Positions 23,124 through 35,324 are shown, counted from the first letter of the stretch. The stretch is 64,000 nucleotides of DNA from Bactrocera neohumeralis (GCF_024586455.1 NC_065921.1:46336574-46400573); one strand, 5' to 3'. Translations and numbers: made by a program. Notes: generated by a model from the sequence alone, not told the origin.

Positions 23124-23560
23124 AGCGATAATAAAATTGTAAAATGTTTTTGTTTTTTTTTTATTTAGTTGATCGTATTAAATTAAATAACGCGTTTCGT
23201 TTTAATTAATCTCGAAAAAAGTATAAAAGTATTACCGAATTTATTTATTATTATTTAATTGCTAATATATGTAATATTTATTTTATTAATTTGTTTTGTG
23301 TTTGTATGTCTTATAGGGTATACCTATAGACGAATCCGTTTGTATGTTTTTGCAACTGAGTGCTCGTATAAGAGATCAGTGCTTTTCGTACATATGTATG
23401 TATATACGCAATCCTGCTTGTTTTTGCCGAAAATGTTCCAATTTGGACTTTGAACATGTAAATTAAATTGTTCGTAATATTTATTTATTATTTTATTTAT
23501 ATAAATATATTTTAATACTTTATACTTTTTTTGTTTTTTTTTTACAGAACCGTTTAATAG
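23124..23560 (-). repeat. Putative LTR/leader of the BEL element
   Basis: AT-rich, non-coding, upstream of BEL gag on the minus strand and ending where unrelated LINE sequence begins. A TATA-like ACTTTTATACTTTTTTC and several AATAAA signals are visible. The partner LTR is absent, so the boundaries are approximate. The second copy (28914-29350) lacks about 26 bp at its gag-proximal side. Confidence 0.45.
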
Positions 23561-23597
23561 GTATGTTATATTTTGAGGTACCCTCGTAGGGTATAAT

Positions 23598-24444
23598 CAG
23601 AGAACAAAAAACGTAGAGAAGGTGCAGGTTCGACAGCGAACATTTGATAAAATTGCGACACGGTATCTCACCACACAACTACGAATTCACGCTGTGAAAT
23701 GTTAACATTTTTAACAGTTCTCCACATACTCAAACAGAGAATATGAAGAGAAATAATATATGTACGTATGGCTTATGATGCCATAGCATGTATGCGCAGT
23801 CAGGGAATATTGAAGAAAAATAAGTTCTTTGATATTCCATTTTTAACAGCCAAAAATGTGTACAAAACACACGTCTCACACCGAGAACGGTTGATAGCGC
23901 AATAATAGACCCCTTTAAGCGAGGGTCAAAGTTAGCTCGAACACCAGAAAAGGTTCTTTCCATGGAAAGGCCTGTACGGGCACGATCGTCGCCTCCCTCT
24001 CTACAAATAGGTAACACGCCTCCAGTGAAAACTGTTCAAGCTCGTAGGGATTATATGGCAGAGCTAGGGGACAGCATCAATAAGCTCATAAGTTTGATGC
24101 GTCCACCTCAACGTACTATTAATAATGGCATGCGAGAACTAATAAGTGCTATTTCGAGACTGCATACACGTGCACAAGAGCAAATGCAAGCTCTAGAAAA
24201 GCAGACCGAGCAGCTAGCCTCGCTAAAAGCGTGACGGAAGCAACACCTAAAAGAATGCGTGAAGAAAAGGAGGCCAATCGGAAAACGCCACCGAAAAAGA
24301 GCAAGACAGCCGATCAAGTGGAGACACAGATGGGCCCCTCCAACGAAAAAATAAAAGAAACGCCAAGGGATGGAAGCTGGATGACAGTCAAAAACAAAGG
24401 CAGGAAAGTCATCAAAGAGCAAAACATAGTTATTCCAGGTTAAA
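23598..24444 (+). mobile_element. R1-clade LINE, 5' end only (copy A, cut by gap)
   Basis: Starts CAGAGAACAAAAAACGTAGAG, then a 360-bp 5' untranslated region and the first part of ORF1 (from ATG 23962, MERPVRARSSPPSLQIG). A one-base difference from copy B in an A run near 24180 closes this ORF1 at 24234. The sequence stops at the N gap. The last bases before the gap (CAGGTTAAA) differ from copy B. Confidence 0.75.
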
Positions 24445-24544
24445 NNNNNNNNNNNNNNNNNNNNNNNNNNNNNNNNNNNNNNNNNNNNNNNNNNNNNNNN
24501 NNNNNNNNNNNNNNNNNNNNNNNNNNNNNNNNNNNNNNNNNNNN
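24445..24544. other. Assembly gap of 100 N
   Basis: Exactly 100 unknown bases, the conventional length for a gap of unknown size. It sits between two near-identical 6 kb segments. Confidence 0.99.
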
Positions 24545-25420
24545 AAAATTGTCTCAATTGTGAATTGAGGTACTCGTTTGAGATTTCCTCAACTTGAGTT
24601 GTCATTGTGACATTGTGTGACTGGTTCCGTGACTAGTACACTTATAATCCAACCGAAAATAGTCTTTTGTGCCAAAAGTGTGTTTGAAATTTTCTCAATA
24701 CCTTCGAGTATTATTTGTGGTATGAGATTGCTGCCTAATAGAAGATCTATTTGAGCGGGAGTGTTGCAGTTGGGGTCTGCTAACTTAAGGTGTGAAACCT
24801 TTTGGCGATGCTTGCTATTTATATGATCGCTTGGTAACATATTGGTTACTTGCGGTAAGACTATAGCTTCTGCTTGTATTCTTATATCCGCTTGGGGGAA
24901 AATAGGGTAATGGGACAGATTTTATTAGAGTTTTGAACTACTCTTCCGCCCGTTCCCGTAATTTCAAAGTTGGCTTGTGTTGTTGGCAGATTTAGCCTAT
25001 TTTGTGCCCTAGACGCTATGAAAGATCGTAGTGATCCTTGGTCTATTAGGGCTCTGAGCTTAAACAGTTCTCCTCGATGTTCGATGGAGACGACTGCTGT
25101 GGGTAGTAGTACCCTACTTTAATTTTCGCCGTTTGAGTTTTTAAAGCCTTTGAGCAGCATGGTGCTTCTTGGCAATTTTGTGGATTTGGCACTTCGTGAT
25201 TCGTTGTTGCAACTAAACCCGTGGCTCTCTTGATATTTGCGCTGTTTGGGGGTAAGCTGGAAAAATTTTTTATATGAAGCATCGAATGGTGTCGTTTATG
25301 ACAGTTAAATTTGCTTTCACACTCTTTGAGTGTATGCGCATGTGACAGACAGTTTGTACAAAGTCTTTTAGTTTTCATAGTTCGAAATTGGTGAAAATAC
25401 CAGTTGTCGTAAACACACAC
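24545..25420 (-). pseudogene. BEL protease and zinc knuckle, copy B
   Basis: Same protein segments as 18267-19091: CTNCLSHAHTLKECESKFNC, HKRHHSMLH, and the retropepsin region. The frame is broken near 25045-25130 and at 24900, where one G of a run is missing compared with copy A. Upstream gag sequence is lost in a deletion that also removed the left end of the nested piggyBac; a short filler (near 25379-25394) lies at the junction. Confidence 0.8.
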
Positions 25421-28280
25421 AAACCGGGATACGTTTGTACCACTGGGACCTTATTTTGCGTTCATTCTCGTTTTTTTTAATGCTTATTCAACACACACCC
25501 GATTTCTATGATTTTTTTTTTTTTTTAATGCTTAAATGTATATTTTAATATATATATAGCAAGTATTTTGTCTTTTGTTTCATTCGAATATTCCTACTAG
25601 TTCCAGCGATATGGGCAAATAAAGTCAGGACATGCATTTTTGTTTTTGTTGTTGTCCTGATAAATGCAAAACAAAATAATATAATTTATAATAATATACT
25701 TGTAGAGTAACAATGAATACACATTTTGGTTTTTATTTCATTGAAATATTCTACCTGGTTCAAAAGATATGTGCGAAAAGGTCGCGCAAGGTATGGGTAC
25801 GTAGGTAGCAAATACACTGGTACATATAACTGGTTTTTGTATTTTATATGCAGTTTTGTTTTCACACGAGGTGTTGTTATAAATGCTGCCTGTTGATATT
25901 TTCATTATTGTTTTGGTGCTCAAAAGTGTAAGAAGTGAAAATATAAGTGAAAATAAATATAACTGAAACTATAAATAACTGGATACGAAATGACTTCAAG
26001 AAGAAACGAATATTTATCAAGTGCAGCATATAGAAGGTAAAAAAATGTAAAATAAGCAACAATGTAAACATATACTAATTTTTTTTATTATGCAGGCTAA
26101 CTGAGGAACAGCGAGAATCATATATACAATCTTTATTTGATGAAATTTGTGACGATGACGCTCCCTATGACTTTGACTCAGAAGATGAAGAAGAAATTCA
26201 AATCAATGACATTGAAATTGCTGATGACGATGCTGAAGTTTCGCAAAGTGCCGCAAAAGTATTACCCCATTATGCGGACTATGAGGATGATGAAGAAGAC
26301 GATGAAAAAGAAGAAGTAGAAGAAAATAATGAATTACCTGCAAGTGCCGAAAAATTTGTTGCACGTGATGGTACTGAGTGGATGAAAGAACCAAATGTAA
26401 GTCGTCAGGTACTCAGACAAAATATTATAAGAGAACGTTCTGGACCAGCTAGATGCACTGAAATGTTGTCAATAGAGCAAACATTAAAATGTTTCATGAA
26501 CGTTGAAATGGCTGATATAATTATGCGCCACACAAATAAGTTAGCAAAAGAAACTTATAATGCTTACAACAATGCGCATCCAAACACAACTCCTAAGTCA
26601 TGGACGCCTGTGTCAATAACAGAGCTGTATGCATTTTTGGCATACTTATTATGACTGGTGCGAACCATAGCAATGGAGAACATGTTCGAGATTTATGGAG
26701 CGTCAAAAACTATCCTTTATATCGCGCCACAATGGGAGTCAACCGTTTCTGTTCGATATTGCGGTTCCTAAGATTTGACGATAAAAACACTCGTGCAACA
26801 CGCTTACTAACTGATAAAGCAGCACCGATCAGTGAGTTGTGGACGATGATGAACAATAATCTTGCTGCACATTACAAGCCCAGCTCATGCTTGACGATTG
26901 ATGAACAATTATTTCCTTACCGTGGACGCACACGGTTTACGCAGTACATACCGTCAAAACCTGCTAAATATGGTGTCAAGGTTTGGTGGATTTGCGATGC
27001 CACAAATGCATATCCACTGCATGGACAAATATATACTGGGCAAGCAGAAACTGGTAGGGAAACGAACCAAGGCGAACGAGTGGTGAAGGATTTGTCTGCC
27101 AAATACCAAGGAAGTGGCCGAAACATTACAATGGACAATTTGTTTACGACTTTGCCAGTTGCAGAACTGCTTCTCACCTGGAAACTCACGATCGTTGGAA
27201 CTTTGCGCAAAAACAAATCATATATTCCTCAAGAAATGAAGCAGAACAAAAACAGGACAATTGGTTCAACGACATTTGGCTTCAAAAATAATGTGACAAT
27301 GTGCTCTTATGTTCCCAAAAAAATAAAGCAGTAATTTTGCTTTCGACCATGCATAATGATGCTGAAATAGCTGACAGTGGGAAACCTGAAATAATTGAAT
27401 ATTATAATCGTACCAAAGGTGGTGTTGATCGAATGGACCAAATGTTTGCGGAATATCCAACACAAAGACAAACAAAACGATGGCCACTAGCGATGCTCTT
27501 CAACATGTTGGACATTACAGCTCTTGCAGCCTACATTGTCTACGATTTGAATAACCCTATGTTGCCTTGGAGAACAAACAACAAGCGTAAGCAGATCCTG
27601 CGCAGCTTGGCTGAAACATTGTGTATGCCCATTATTGAAGCCAGAGCCATAAATCGTCAAGTGACGGGAAATTTTTCGACTAAAATTGCTATTGAAGCAT
27701 ATTTCAACCGACCGGTGGAATCAATGGTGTTAACAGCAGCATCAACATCTGCCGCAGCGCGCACGCCAAGACCTGTGTCCGGATCTTGCTATTTATGTTA
27801 CGCACAAGAGGAAAAACGCCGTAGAAAAACCCGAAAGCTGTGCGCCAAATGGAAGAAGCCAATGTGTCTTGAACATTCGGTCACATCAACAAATTGCTCT
27901 ATTTGCCATGATTTTCCTTAGATATAAGATGCATTTTTATAATTTTTATAATAAAAGTCAATAATATAATGTGTGAAATGAATATTTTTAATTTTTCAAA
28001 TAAAAAAATAATATAAAAAATGTTTTTTTTTTGATTATTATGAGGATTTTTACTATTGGGGTACAAACGTATCCCGGGTGTGTGTTTACTTATATAATGT
28101 GTTTGGAAGGCTGTAGCTCCTGAACCAATGGTCCGATCTGGTTCAAATTTTGAATTTGAACTCAAAACTAAATAATCTTCCTAGATCCGAAGTTAGCGGT
28201 ATAGAGGTATAGCGGTTCAAAAGTTACAACACTTCAAAGTTGAAAGTGGATACATTTGTACCCGGGTGTGTGTTCTAGGG
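25403..28280 (+). mobile_element. piggyBac-like transposon (family 2), copy B, left end lost
   Basis: The right terminus (CTAGGG at 28275-28280, then TTAA 28281-28284) is intact, but the left 16-bp inverted repeat and its TTAA are missing because of the deletion at about 25379-25403. As sequenced it could not be mobilised by a normal two-ended reaction. It is otherwise about 99 percent the same as copy A by eye. Confidence 0.85.
25990..27921 (+). pseudogene. piggyBac-like transposase, two exons, inactivated (copy B)
   Basis: Exon 1 is 25990-26036, the GT-AG intron 26037-26095, and exon 2 starts at 26096. The two stops seen in copy A are sense codons here (Lys near 26307 and Leu near 26466), and the extra G is absent, so TIDEQLFPYRG stays in frame with the upstream WTMMNNN. 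The lesions are a missing T near 26635 (LYAFLAYLL instead of continuing GILIMTGANHSNG) and the same one-base loss in the A-run near 27317 as copy A. The three catalytic Asps and the Cys-rich C-terminus (CYLCYAQEEK, ending NCSICHDFP) are kept. Confidence 0.9.
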
Positions 28281-28283
28281 TTA

Positions 28284-28910
28284 AAGCTTCCCAAACCATA
28301 TTAAAATTGTCGTCATTTAATGCGAACTGTTTTACTATGACGCCAGATTGACCTTTCGTTTTGTATCGGAGGTGATAAAATTTTTGTGCATTAGATAATT
28401 TTGGGTGGTTTATGTAAACGGCTGTGAACATGTCCCGGAAGGAGAGCCCATGTTCATAACCCCCATGAAAAATTTCTGTGTCACATGCGGGAACCTTGAG
28501 GTGGATGCCTGAACTTGCCTCTTGACTTTGTACTTGTGGTATCTCTACTCGCGGAATTGGAGCAGGTACAATTGCTTTAATTAGTTTCAATTGATCAGTG
28601 ATCATTGCTTTCGTTTCTTCAAATTGGTCTAAGCAATTTTCATATTTGGCGTAAGCCGAGGATTTGAAATTTTCTGGTAGGTCTGAGTCATCAGATTCTA
28701 CTATTGCGTCATATGAAGCTTGGAGACGTATCCAAAAATTGTCCAGATTTTCTTTTTTGATTTCTAATGCCGATTGAGTGCAGTATTTTATAAAACTGTC
28801 ACTCTCAGCAATAAATTTACTGTATATAACGTCTTTCCCCCTTTTTTGTTTTGAAACACCTTGCTTTGAGCGTGGAGCTTCTGCAGGTTTTCGTCCGAAA
28901 TCATTTTTAA
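28284..28910 (-). pseudogene. BEL gag N-terminal part, copy B
   Basis: Counterpart of 22464-23083, containing the CDTEIFHGGYEHGLSFRDMF region. The open part begins at about 28605. Upstream the gag sequence is still recognisable to the likely ATG at about 28904. It is cut by the piggyBac insertion at TTAA 28281-28284, as in copy A, but the other half of gag is deleted in this copy. Confidence 0.75.
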
Positions 28911-29750
28911 ACTGAAAGCGATAATAAAATTGTAAAATGTTTTTGTTTTTTTTTTTTAGTTGATCGTATTAAATTAAATAACGCGTTTCGTTTTAATTAA
29001 TCTCGAAAAAAGTATAAAAGTATTACCGAATTTATTTATTATTATTTAATTGCTAATATATGTAATATTTATTTTATTAATTTGTTTTGTGTTTGTATGT
29101 CTTATAGGGTATACCTATAGACGAATCCGTTTGTATGTTTTTGCAACTGAGTGCTCGTATAAGAGATCAGTGCTTTTCGTACATATGTATGTATATACGC
29201 AATCCTGCTTGTTTTTGCCGAAAATGTTCCAATTTGGACTTTGAACATGTAAATTAAATTGTTCGTAATATTTATTTATTATTTTATTTATATAAATATA
29301 TTTTAATACTTTATACTTTTTTTTTTTTTTTTACAGAACCGTTTAATAGGTATGTTATATTTTGAGGTACCCTCGTAGGGTATAATCAGAGAACAAAAAA
29401 CGTAGAGAAGGTGCAGGTTCGACAGCGAACATTTGATAAAATTGCGACACGGTATCTCACCACACAACTACGAATTCACGCTGTGAAATGTTAACATTTT
29501 TAACAGTTCTCCACATACTCAAACAGAGAATATGAAGAGAAATAATATATGTACGTATGGCTTATGATGCCATAGCATGTATGCGCAGTCAGGGAATATT
29601 GAAGAAAAATAAGTTCTTTGATATTCCATTTTTAACAGCCAAAAATGTGTACAAAACACACGTCTCACACAGAGAACGGTTGATAGCGCAATAATAGACC
29701 CCTTTAAGCGAGGGTCAAAGTTAGCTCGAACACCAGAAAAGGTTCTTTCC

Positions 29751-30931
29751 ATGGAAAGGCCTGTACGGGCACGATCGTCGCCTCCCTCTCTACAAATAGG
29801 TAACACGCCTCCAGTGAAAACTGTTCAAGCTCGTAGGGATTATATGGCAGAGCTAGGGGACAGCATCAATAAGCTCATAAGTTTGATGCGTCCACCTCAA
29901 CGTACTATTAATAATGGCATGCGAGAACTAATAAGTGCTATTTCGAGACTGCATACACGTGCACAAGAGCAAAATGCAAGCTCTAGAAAAGCAGACCGAG
30001 CAGCTAGCCTCGCTAAAAGCGTGACGGAAGCAACACCTAAAAGAATGCGTGAAGAAAAGGAGGCCAATCGGAAAACGCCACCGAAAAAGAGCAAGACAGC
30101 CGATCAAGTGGAGACACAGATGGGCCCCTCCAACGAAAAAATAAAAGAAACGCCAAGGGATGGAAGCTGGATGACAGTCAAAAACAAAGGCAGGAAAGTC
30201 ATCAAAGAGCAAAACATAGTTATTCGCAGGCCTCCTCCGAAACCGGATGCGCTGGTGATCACAAAAACTGGGGACATGTCTTATAGTGAGATATTACAAG
30301 CAGTTAAAAAAGAGGAAACTCTCCAAAATTTGGGCGAAAACGTGTCGCGTATTAAAAAAACAGCCAAAGGAGAGATCCTGCTGGAGCTGGCGCGAGATCA
30401 AAGAGGAAACAGCAATGGATACAAGGAAGAAATAAGGTGGAAATAAGAGTTTTAACGCACGAGAAACTGATAAAAATTCGGGACTTAGACGATGATACAA
30501 AGGACGATGTAGTTCAAGCAATTCGGTCGCAGCTAAAAGAACTCAATGTGGAGAAGAGTTCTATTAGAAACATTAGAAAAGCGTATGCAGGAACACAAAC
30601 AGCAGTTTTAAGCCTTCCAGAGAAAGAGGCAAGGCGTCTACTAGACGCAGGAAAAATCAAGATTGGCTGGGTCGTGTGTAGAGTAAGGGAAACTGCGAAC
30701 CTTAAAAAATGCTATAGATGCCTCGAATATGGCCATATAGCAGGCAAGTGCACAAACCCAGAAGACAGAAGCAAATGCTGCATGAATTGTGGAGAAAAGG
30801 GACATTTTGCTAAAGCATGTGTGAAGGAACCATTTTGTGTATCCTGCTAAATCAATGGAAGGCCGAATACAAATCATCAAAGCAGTAAAAGATGTCCAGT
30901 TTACCTAGCAGCAAGCAGTAATAGGAAATGA
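29751..30931 (+). pseudogene. LINE ORF1, nucleic-acid-binding protein with CCHC knuckles
   Basis: RNA-binding protein that forms the LINE RNP. The start MERPVRARSSPPSLQIG is followed by a basic/charged region, a predicted helical segment and a C-terminal zinc block: CYRCLEYGHIAGKC, CMNCGEKGHFAKAC and a third knuckle beginning CVSC. Lesions: a frame change near 30440 (YKEEIRWK stop, resuming in VLTHEKLIKIRDLDDDTKDD), an in-frame TAA at 30848-30850 inside the third knuckle, and the A-run difference near 29971 from copy A. The original end is TGA 30929-30931, which overlaps the ORF2 ATG as ATGA, an arrangement that suggests stop-restart translation. Confidence 0.85.
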
Positions 30932-33878
30932 AAATCCTCCAATTAAACTTAAATCACTGCGAAGCAGCGCAGGAACTGCTAAAACAAACAGTGTACGAAA
31001 AGAAAATAGATGTTGCAATAATATGCGAGCAATACAAAAGTCTAAAGACAGGAACATGGGTCTCAGATAGCACAGGAAAAGTGGCAATATGGGTCTGCGG
31101 CGATAAGGCGGTGCAAGAAAGAACACTGACTAGCCGATCGTTCTATGCTAGAGCAAAAGCTTGTGGTACCCACATCTATAGTTGTTACTTGCCACCAAGT
31201 TTATCGCTAGAAGCGTACGAAAAAATTCTTGACGAACTTGTTAGAGATGCCCATACAACAACTCCGAATCTAATAGCAGGAGATTTCAACGCTTGGGCCT
31301 TGGAATTGGGAAGCAGAAAAACAAGTCAACGTGGGAATGCCTTGCTCAAAGCATTCTCGTTACTTGATGTGGTGCTGTTAAACACGGGAACCAAGAATAT
31401 GTTTGAAAAAAATGGATATGGTTCCATAATCGACATTGCGTTTGTGAGTAGATCCCTAGCAGGAAAGACGAAGTGGCAAATATGTGATATATACACACAT
31501 AGTGACCACCAAGCGATAATAATGGACACTTGCAATAGTAATAAATGCCAAAAGAGAACTGGGTGGCTCAAAGTAGAGGATGGAAAGACGAATCAATAGA
31601 TGAAGACTTATTTAAAATAATGATGGACGAAAAATTAAGCAGTTCAAATGACGCGAATAAACAAGCAAAATTATTGACTGACCGAAAACCAGTATACTGG
31701 TGGAATGGTGAAATTGCTGTTTTAAGAAGTGACTGCAACAAAATCCGCCGGAGATACCAAAGAAGTAGAGGAACTGTGGAATTTGAGCGACTACGCGAAA
31801 CGTTTAAAACAAGACGGAAAGAACTCAGAGCAGCAATCAAGAAAAGCAAGGCTGCGTGCTTTAAAGAACTCTGCGATAAAACGGAAGAAAATCCATGGGA
31901 TGGAGCGTACAAAGCGGTAATGACAAAGATTAGAGGTGACAAAGGACAAATTCCGACCTGCCCTATACTACTTAAGGAGATAGTAGAGACTCTGTTTCCA
32001 AAACAACAAACGCAAACAGTAGACCTAGATAGGTTAGAGCCTCCAGTTTTTCTGCCAGTGGATGACAATGAAGTCGCAAAAGCTTCGAAACGTTTTGGTA
32101 ACGCAAAAGCACCTGGTTTGGATGGCATTCCAAATAGGGCTTTAAAAACTGCCATCAAAGTCAAACCCAAATATTTTACGGACTTCTTCAATAAGTGCCT
32201 GAGGGATGAAGTTTTCCCGAATAAATGGAAAATGCAGCGTTTGGTTCTGCTTCCCAAACCAAACAAGCCGCCAGGTGACCCAAGTTCATACAGGCCCCTG
32301 TGTATGATCGATACTATGGGTAAAATCCTCGAACGGATAATAAGTGATCGGCTAGAAAAACACCTGGAAGAAGTAAAGGGCTTATCTGACAAACAGTACG
32401 GCTTTCGCAGAAGACGCTCGACAATTGACGCAATCAAAAAAGTCACCGAAATTGCAGACAAAGCCATCGAGGGAACTAGATGGATGTACGGTTCCAAAAA
32501 ATATTGTACCGTTGTCACGCTGGACATTAAAAATGCATTCAACTCCGCTAGTTGGGCCCGCATAATGAAAGCACTAGAGGCTCTTAAAACGCCAACGTTT
32601 CTTCTGCGTATCATAAATAGCTACCTCTCGAACCGAGTATTGTTGTATGATACGGATGAAGGGGTAAAGCGGTATGCAGTTACTGGTGGAGTACCACAAG
32701 GATCGGTGCTAGGCCCACTCCTATGGAACATCCTCTATGATGGAATCCTTCGACTTCCAACATCGAAAGAAGTGGAAATAATAGGGTATGCGGATGATAT
32801 AGCGGTGACAATCGTGGCAAAAAAACTGCACCAAATCGAGGACTTATGCAGCAATATTGCACAAAAAATTAAGAGATGGTTAACAACAGCGAAGCTTCAA
32901 CTGACAGGACAGAAAACTGAAGCAGTGCTCATAACTAGCAGGAAGAAAGTGGAGGTCGTCACCTTGGATATTGACGGGCATAAAATAACGTCACAGTCAT
33001 TCCTAAAATACTTAGGCGTAATAATTGATACGAGGATGAACTATAAAACAAACATAGAGAAGGCTTGTGAAAAAGCGGCGCGAGTTAACGCGGCTTTAAG
33101 TCGAATAATGGCTAATACAGGCGGGCCAAGTCAGAGCCGAAGGCTATTACTGGCAAAAGTGACTCAGTCAATAGTCATGTATGCAGCACCAGTGTGGCCT
33201 AATGCTCTAAAACAAAAAACGTATGCGAAACCTGTAAGGTCCTTGTTTCGGTTAAGTGCGCTTAGGGTTGCCAGCGCCTTCCGTACGGTGTCTCACGAAG
33301 CCGCAGGAGTGATTGCAGGCATAATGCCACCTGAAATAATGGCTAGTGAGTTGGAGAGAGTGTACAGTAAAAGCAAAAGTAGCGGGGGGCCCCTAACAGC
33401 TAGAGAGCGAGAGGAAGAAAGACAGCAGAGTCTGAAAGAATGGCAATCTATGTGGGACTCAGCGCCCAAAGGACGATGGACGCACAGGTTGATTGCAAAT
33501 GTGGAGACCTGGGTTAGCTGAAAGCATGGCGACGTTGATTTTTACTTGACGCAGCTATTAAGTGGTCATGGCTGTTTTAGGGAATACCTCCACAAATATG
33601 GCCATGATGAGGTAGAAATATGCTCATCTTGTGGTTATGAAAAGAAAATGCCGAACATATCTTTTTTCATTGCCCAAAATATGAGGAGGGTAGGACATTT
33701 TTAGAAACGGAAATTTCTGAAAGAATAATGCCAGATAACATAGTGCCACACATGCTGCGGTCAAAGCAGGTGTGGAACCATGTTAAGCACTGGGCCGAAA
33801 AGGTTATTCAAGAGCAGCGAAGACTAGAACAACTGCGATATAGCGAGGCAAACAGCCAAAACCAGTTCGAAAAACCCT
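30928..33878 (+). pseudogene. LINE ORF2: endonuclease, reverse transcriptase, zinc domain
   Basis: ORF2 starts at ATG 30928. The AP-endonuclease domain (30928 to about 31560) shows QLNLNHCEAAQ, IICEQY, IAGDFNAWA and SDHQAI. A frameshift near 31560-31600 moves into the 658-codon RT frame ending at 33521, with SSYRPLCMIDTMGK, KQYGFRRRRSTIDAI, GGVPQGSVLGPLLW and the catalytic GYADDIAV. At 33519-33521 a TGA interrupts W-V-S-stop-KHGDVDFYLTQLLSGHGCF. Beyond it a frameshift near 33640 leads to AEHIFFHCPKYEEGRTFL, the CCHC-type C-terminal domain, and the end at about 33878. Overall order and length fit an R1-clade ORF2. Confidence 0.9.
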
Positions 33879-35324
33879 GAGATTTTATAGTCAATAGGCT
33901 TAGCTTGCTCTGCGATGTAATACTTAATCCGTGGTTCCGCAGGGCATTTCACCAAAGCTATGTGTCGTTATTGAGATGTTTTTTTTAGTGGGTTAAAGTC
34001 TCACACTACTGTTGTAAGGGCAACAGTGTCTTTTGATGATTTTTTTACATCTCGCCATAAAAAAAAAAAAAAAACACAACACAGAGAACTTAAAGACATT
34101 TTTTATTGTGTTCTCTGTCTCTGCTTTGAACCAGGTAATCGCAATGTATGCAAATATGTATGCTTTTGCGTTTTGCCGTCGGCATTTCCATATTGGCATG
34201 TAAAAATAATTATGAGTATAAATGCATGCATAGTAATTAGTCAATTTGGTCTTGCATATTTAATAATTTTATTTGATTTTTACATCGTATACTCTAATAT
34301 ACTAATAGATATTTTTGTATTATGTTTCTTACTAATAGAAATTTAATTTACCACAAAAATATATACATAAATACATATATCGTCTATCATATTAATCTTA
34401 TTATCTGCCCATATGATTGCATGTATACGCATGTGCGCATTCAGAAATTCAAATCATGATTTTATCACTTATCAATACACACATTACATGTGCGCGCATT
34501 GAGCTGCATGTTCATATATTCATATATACTTATATGTACACATATTTGTATACATTGCCGAACAAATAAGGCAGAAGCATACAAACATACATATGCGTAC
34601 ACATGTGAATATGTCACCAACAAAAAAAAGGGTGCGTGGAGTCCCTACGCGCGGAAGAAGTTATACTTCTTAGTGGTATTCAGAAATGCATATCATTGTG
34701 TATGAAAGAAAACTAGAACATTTAAATTCATTATGCACATTTTATAAATCAAAGTCTAAATGAAGGAATTTTGACTCGGAAAGTGGTTCTGTCTCTTCGT
34801 TGCGGAAGGGAATATGCAGCGTAACCATTTCTCTTTTGTACTCTTCGAATTGGTTTGTCATATTATAATTTGTATATCTTATATCATGGTGTTTAGTCAA
34901 TTTTTGTATTCATTATTGGCGTTGCAATTTGTATTGCGCACAAAACTGGGCTAAAGTAAAATGTAATTTCTGTTTTTCTCTGCAGTTTTTGAATAAATTT
35001 AAATAAGTTTCTTAATATAATTAAGTAAGTTTTTTAATAAATTTAAATACATTTAAGTAAATTTACATGTATTTACATTTATATTTAATTATCAATAATT
35101 TTTTTTTAAATTATTTGCCCTAGCTGTCCATTTTATTTTCTCATGCATTTCAGTCGATTTTTGTACAGAAATTTGACCGGCGTAGAAGCAAAATGCGAAA
35201 CAATCATACATATATTATGTCGTTTGCACATTCGTCTGTATGTTTGCGAAAGCATATTTCTATACCTAAACAAAATTATTTGAACCATCGTATATTTCTT
35301 ACATGCATAACCAAACCATACTTA

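Larger units (their letters stand above)
15705..23560 (-). mobile_element. BEL/Pao LTR retrotransposon, interrupted and decayed
   Basis: In element order on the minus strand: putative LTR/leader (about 23560-23124), gag (23083 to 22464, then 19582 downward), zinc knuckle and protease (18267-19091), RT and RNase H (16242-18283), integrase (15705-16240, truncated). A piggyBac-like element occupies 19587-22459 and splits gag. The element loses its integrase C-terminus and 3' LTR at about 15705, where unrelated sequence begins. Multiple frameshifts make it inactive. Confidence 0.85.
18223..24437. repeat. Left copy (A) of a 6 kb repeat that abuts the N gap
   Basis: Nearly identical, in the same order and orientation, to 24545-30226. 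It contains BEL protease/gag, the piggyBac-like element and the LINE 5' end. The main structural difference is about 540 bp (roughly 19064-19605) present here and missing in copy B, which accounts for the length difference. Confidence 0.9.
24545..30226. repeat. Right copy (B) of the 6 kb repeat that abuts the N gap
   Basis: Begins directly after the gap with the same base run as 18223 and stays colinear with copy A until 30226, where copy A meets the gap. After that point it continues alone into the rest of the LINE. Single-base differences and small indels are scattered throughout. Confidence 0.9.
29387..34074 (+). mobile_element. R1-clade (Waldo/R1-like) LINE, nearly full length
   Basis: A 4.7 kb non-LTR retrotransposon: 5' untranslated region (29387-29750), ORF1 with zinc knuckles, ORF2 with endonuclease, reverse transcriptase and a C-terminal zinc domain, a 3' untranslated region, and a 16-base poly(A) tail at 34059-34074. 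The clade is inferred from the ORF2 start LQLNLNHCEAAQELL and the ORF1 knuckles. Several frame lesions make it inactive. It is not in rDNA, so it belongs to the non-site-specific part of the clade, or it is a stray copy. Confidence 0.85.

Noticed and set aside
31568..32614. 348-codon minus-strand frame
   Set aside because: Antisense shadow of the LINE RT, which has clear catalytic motifs on the plus strand.
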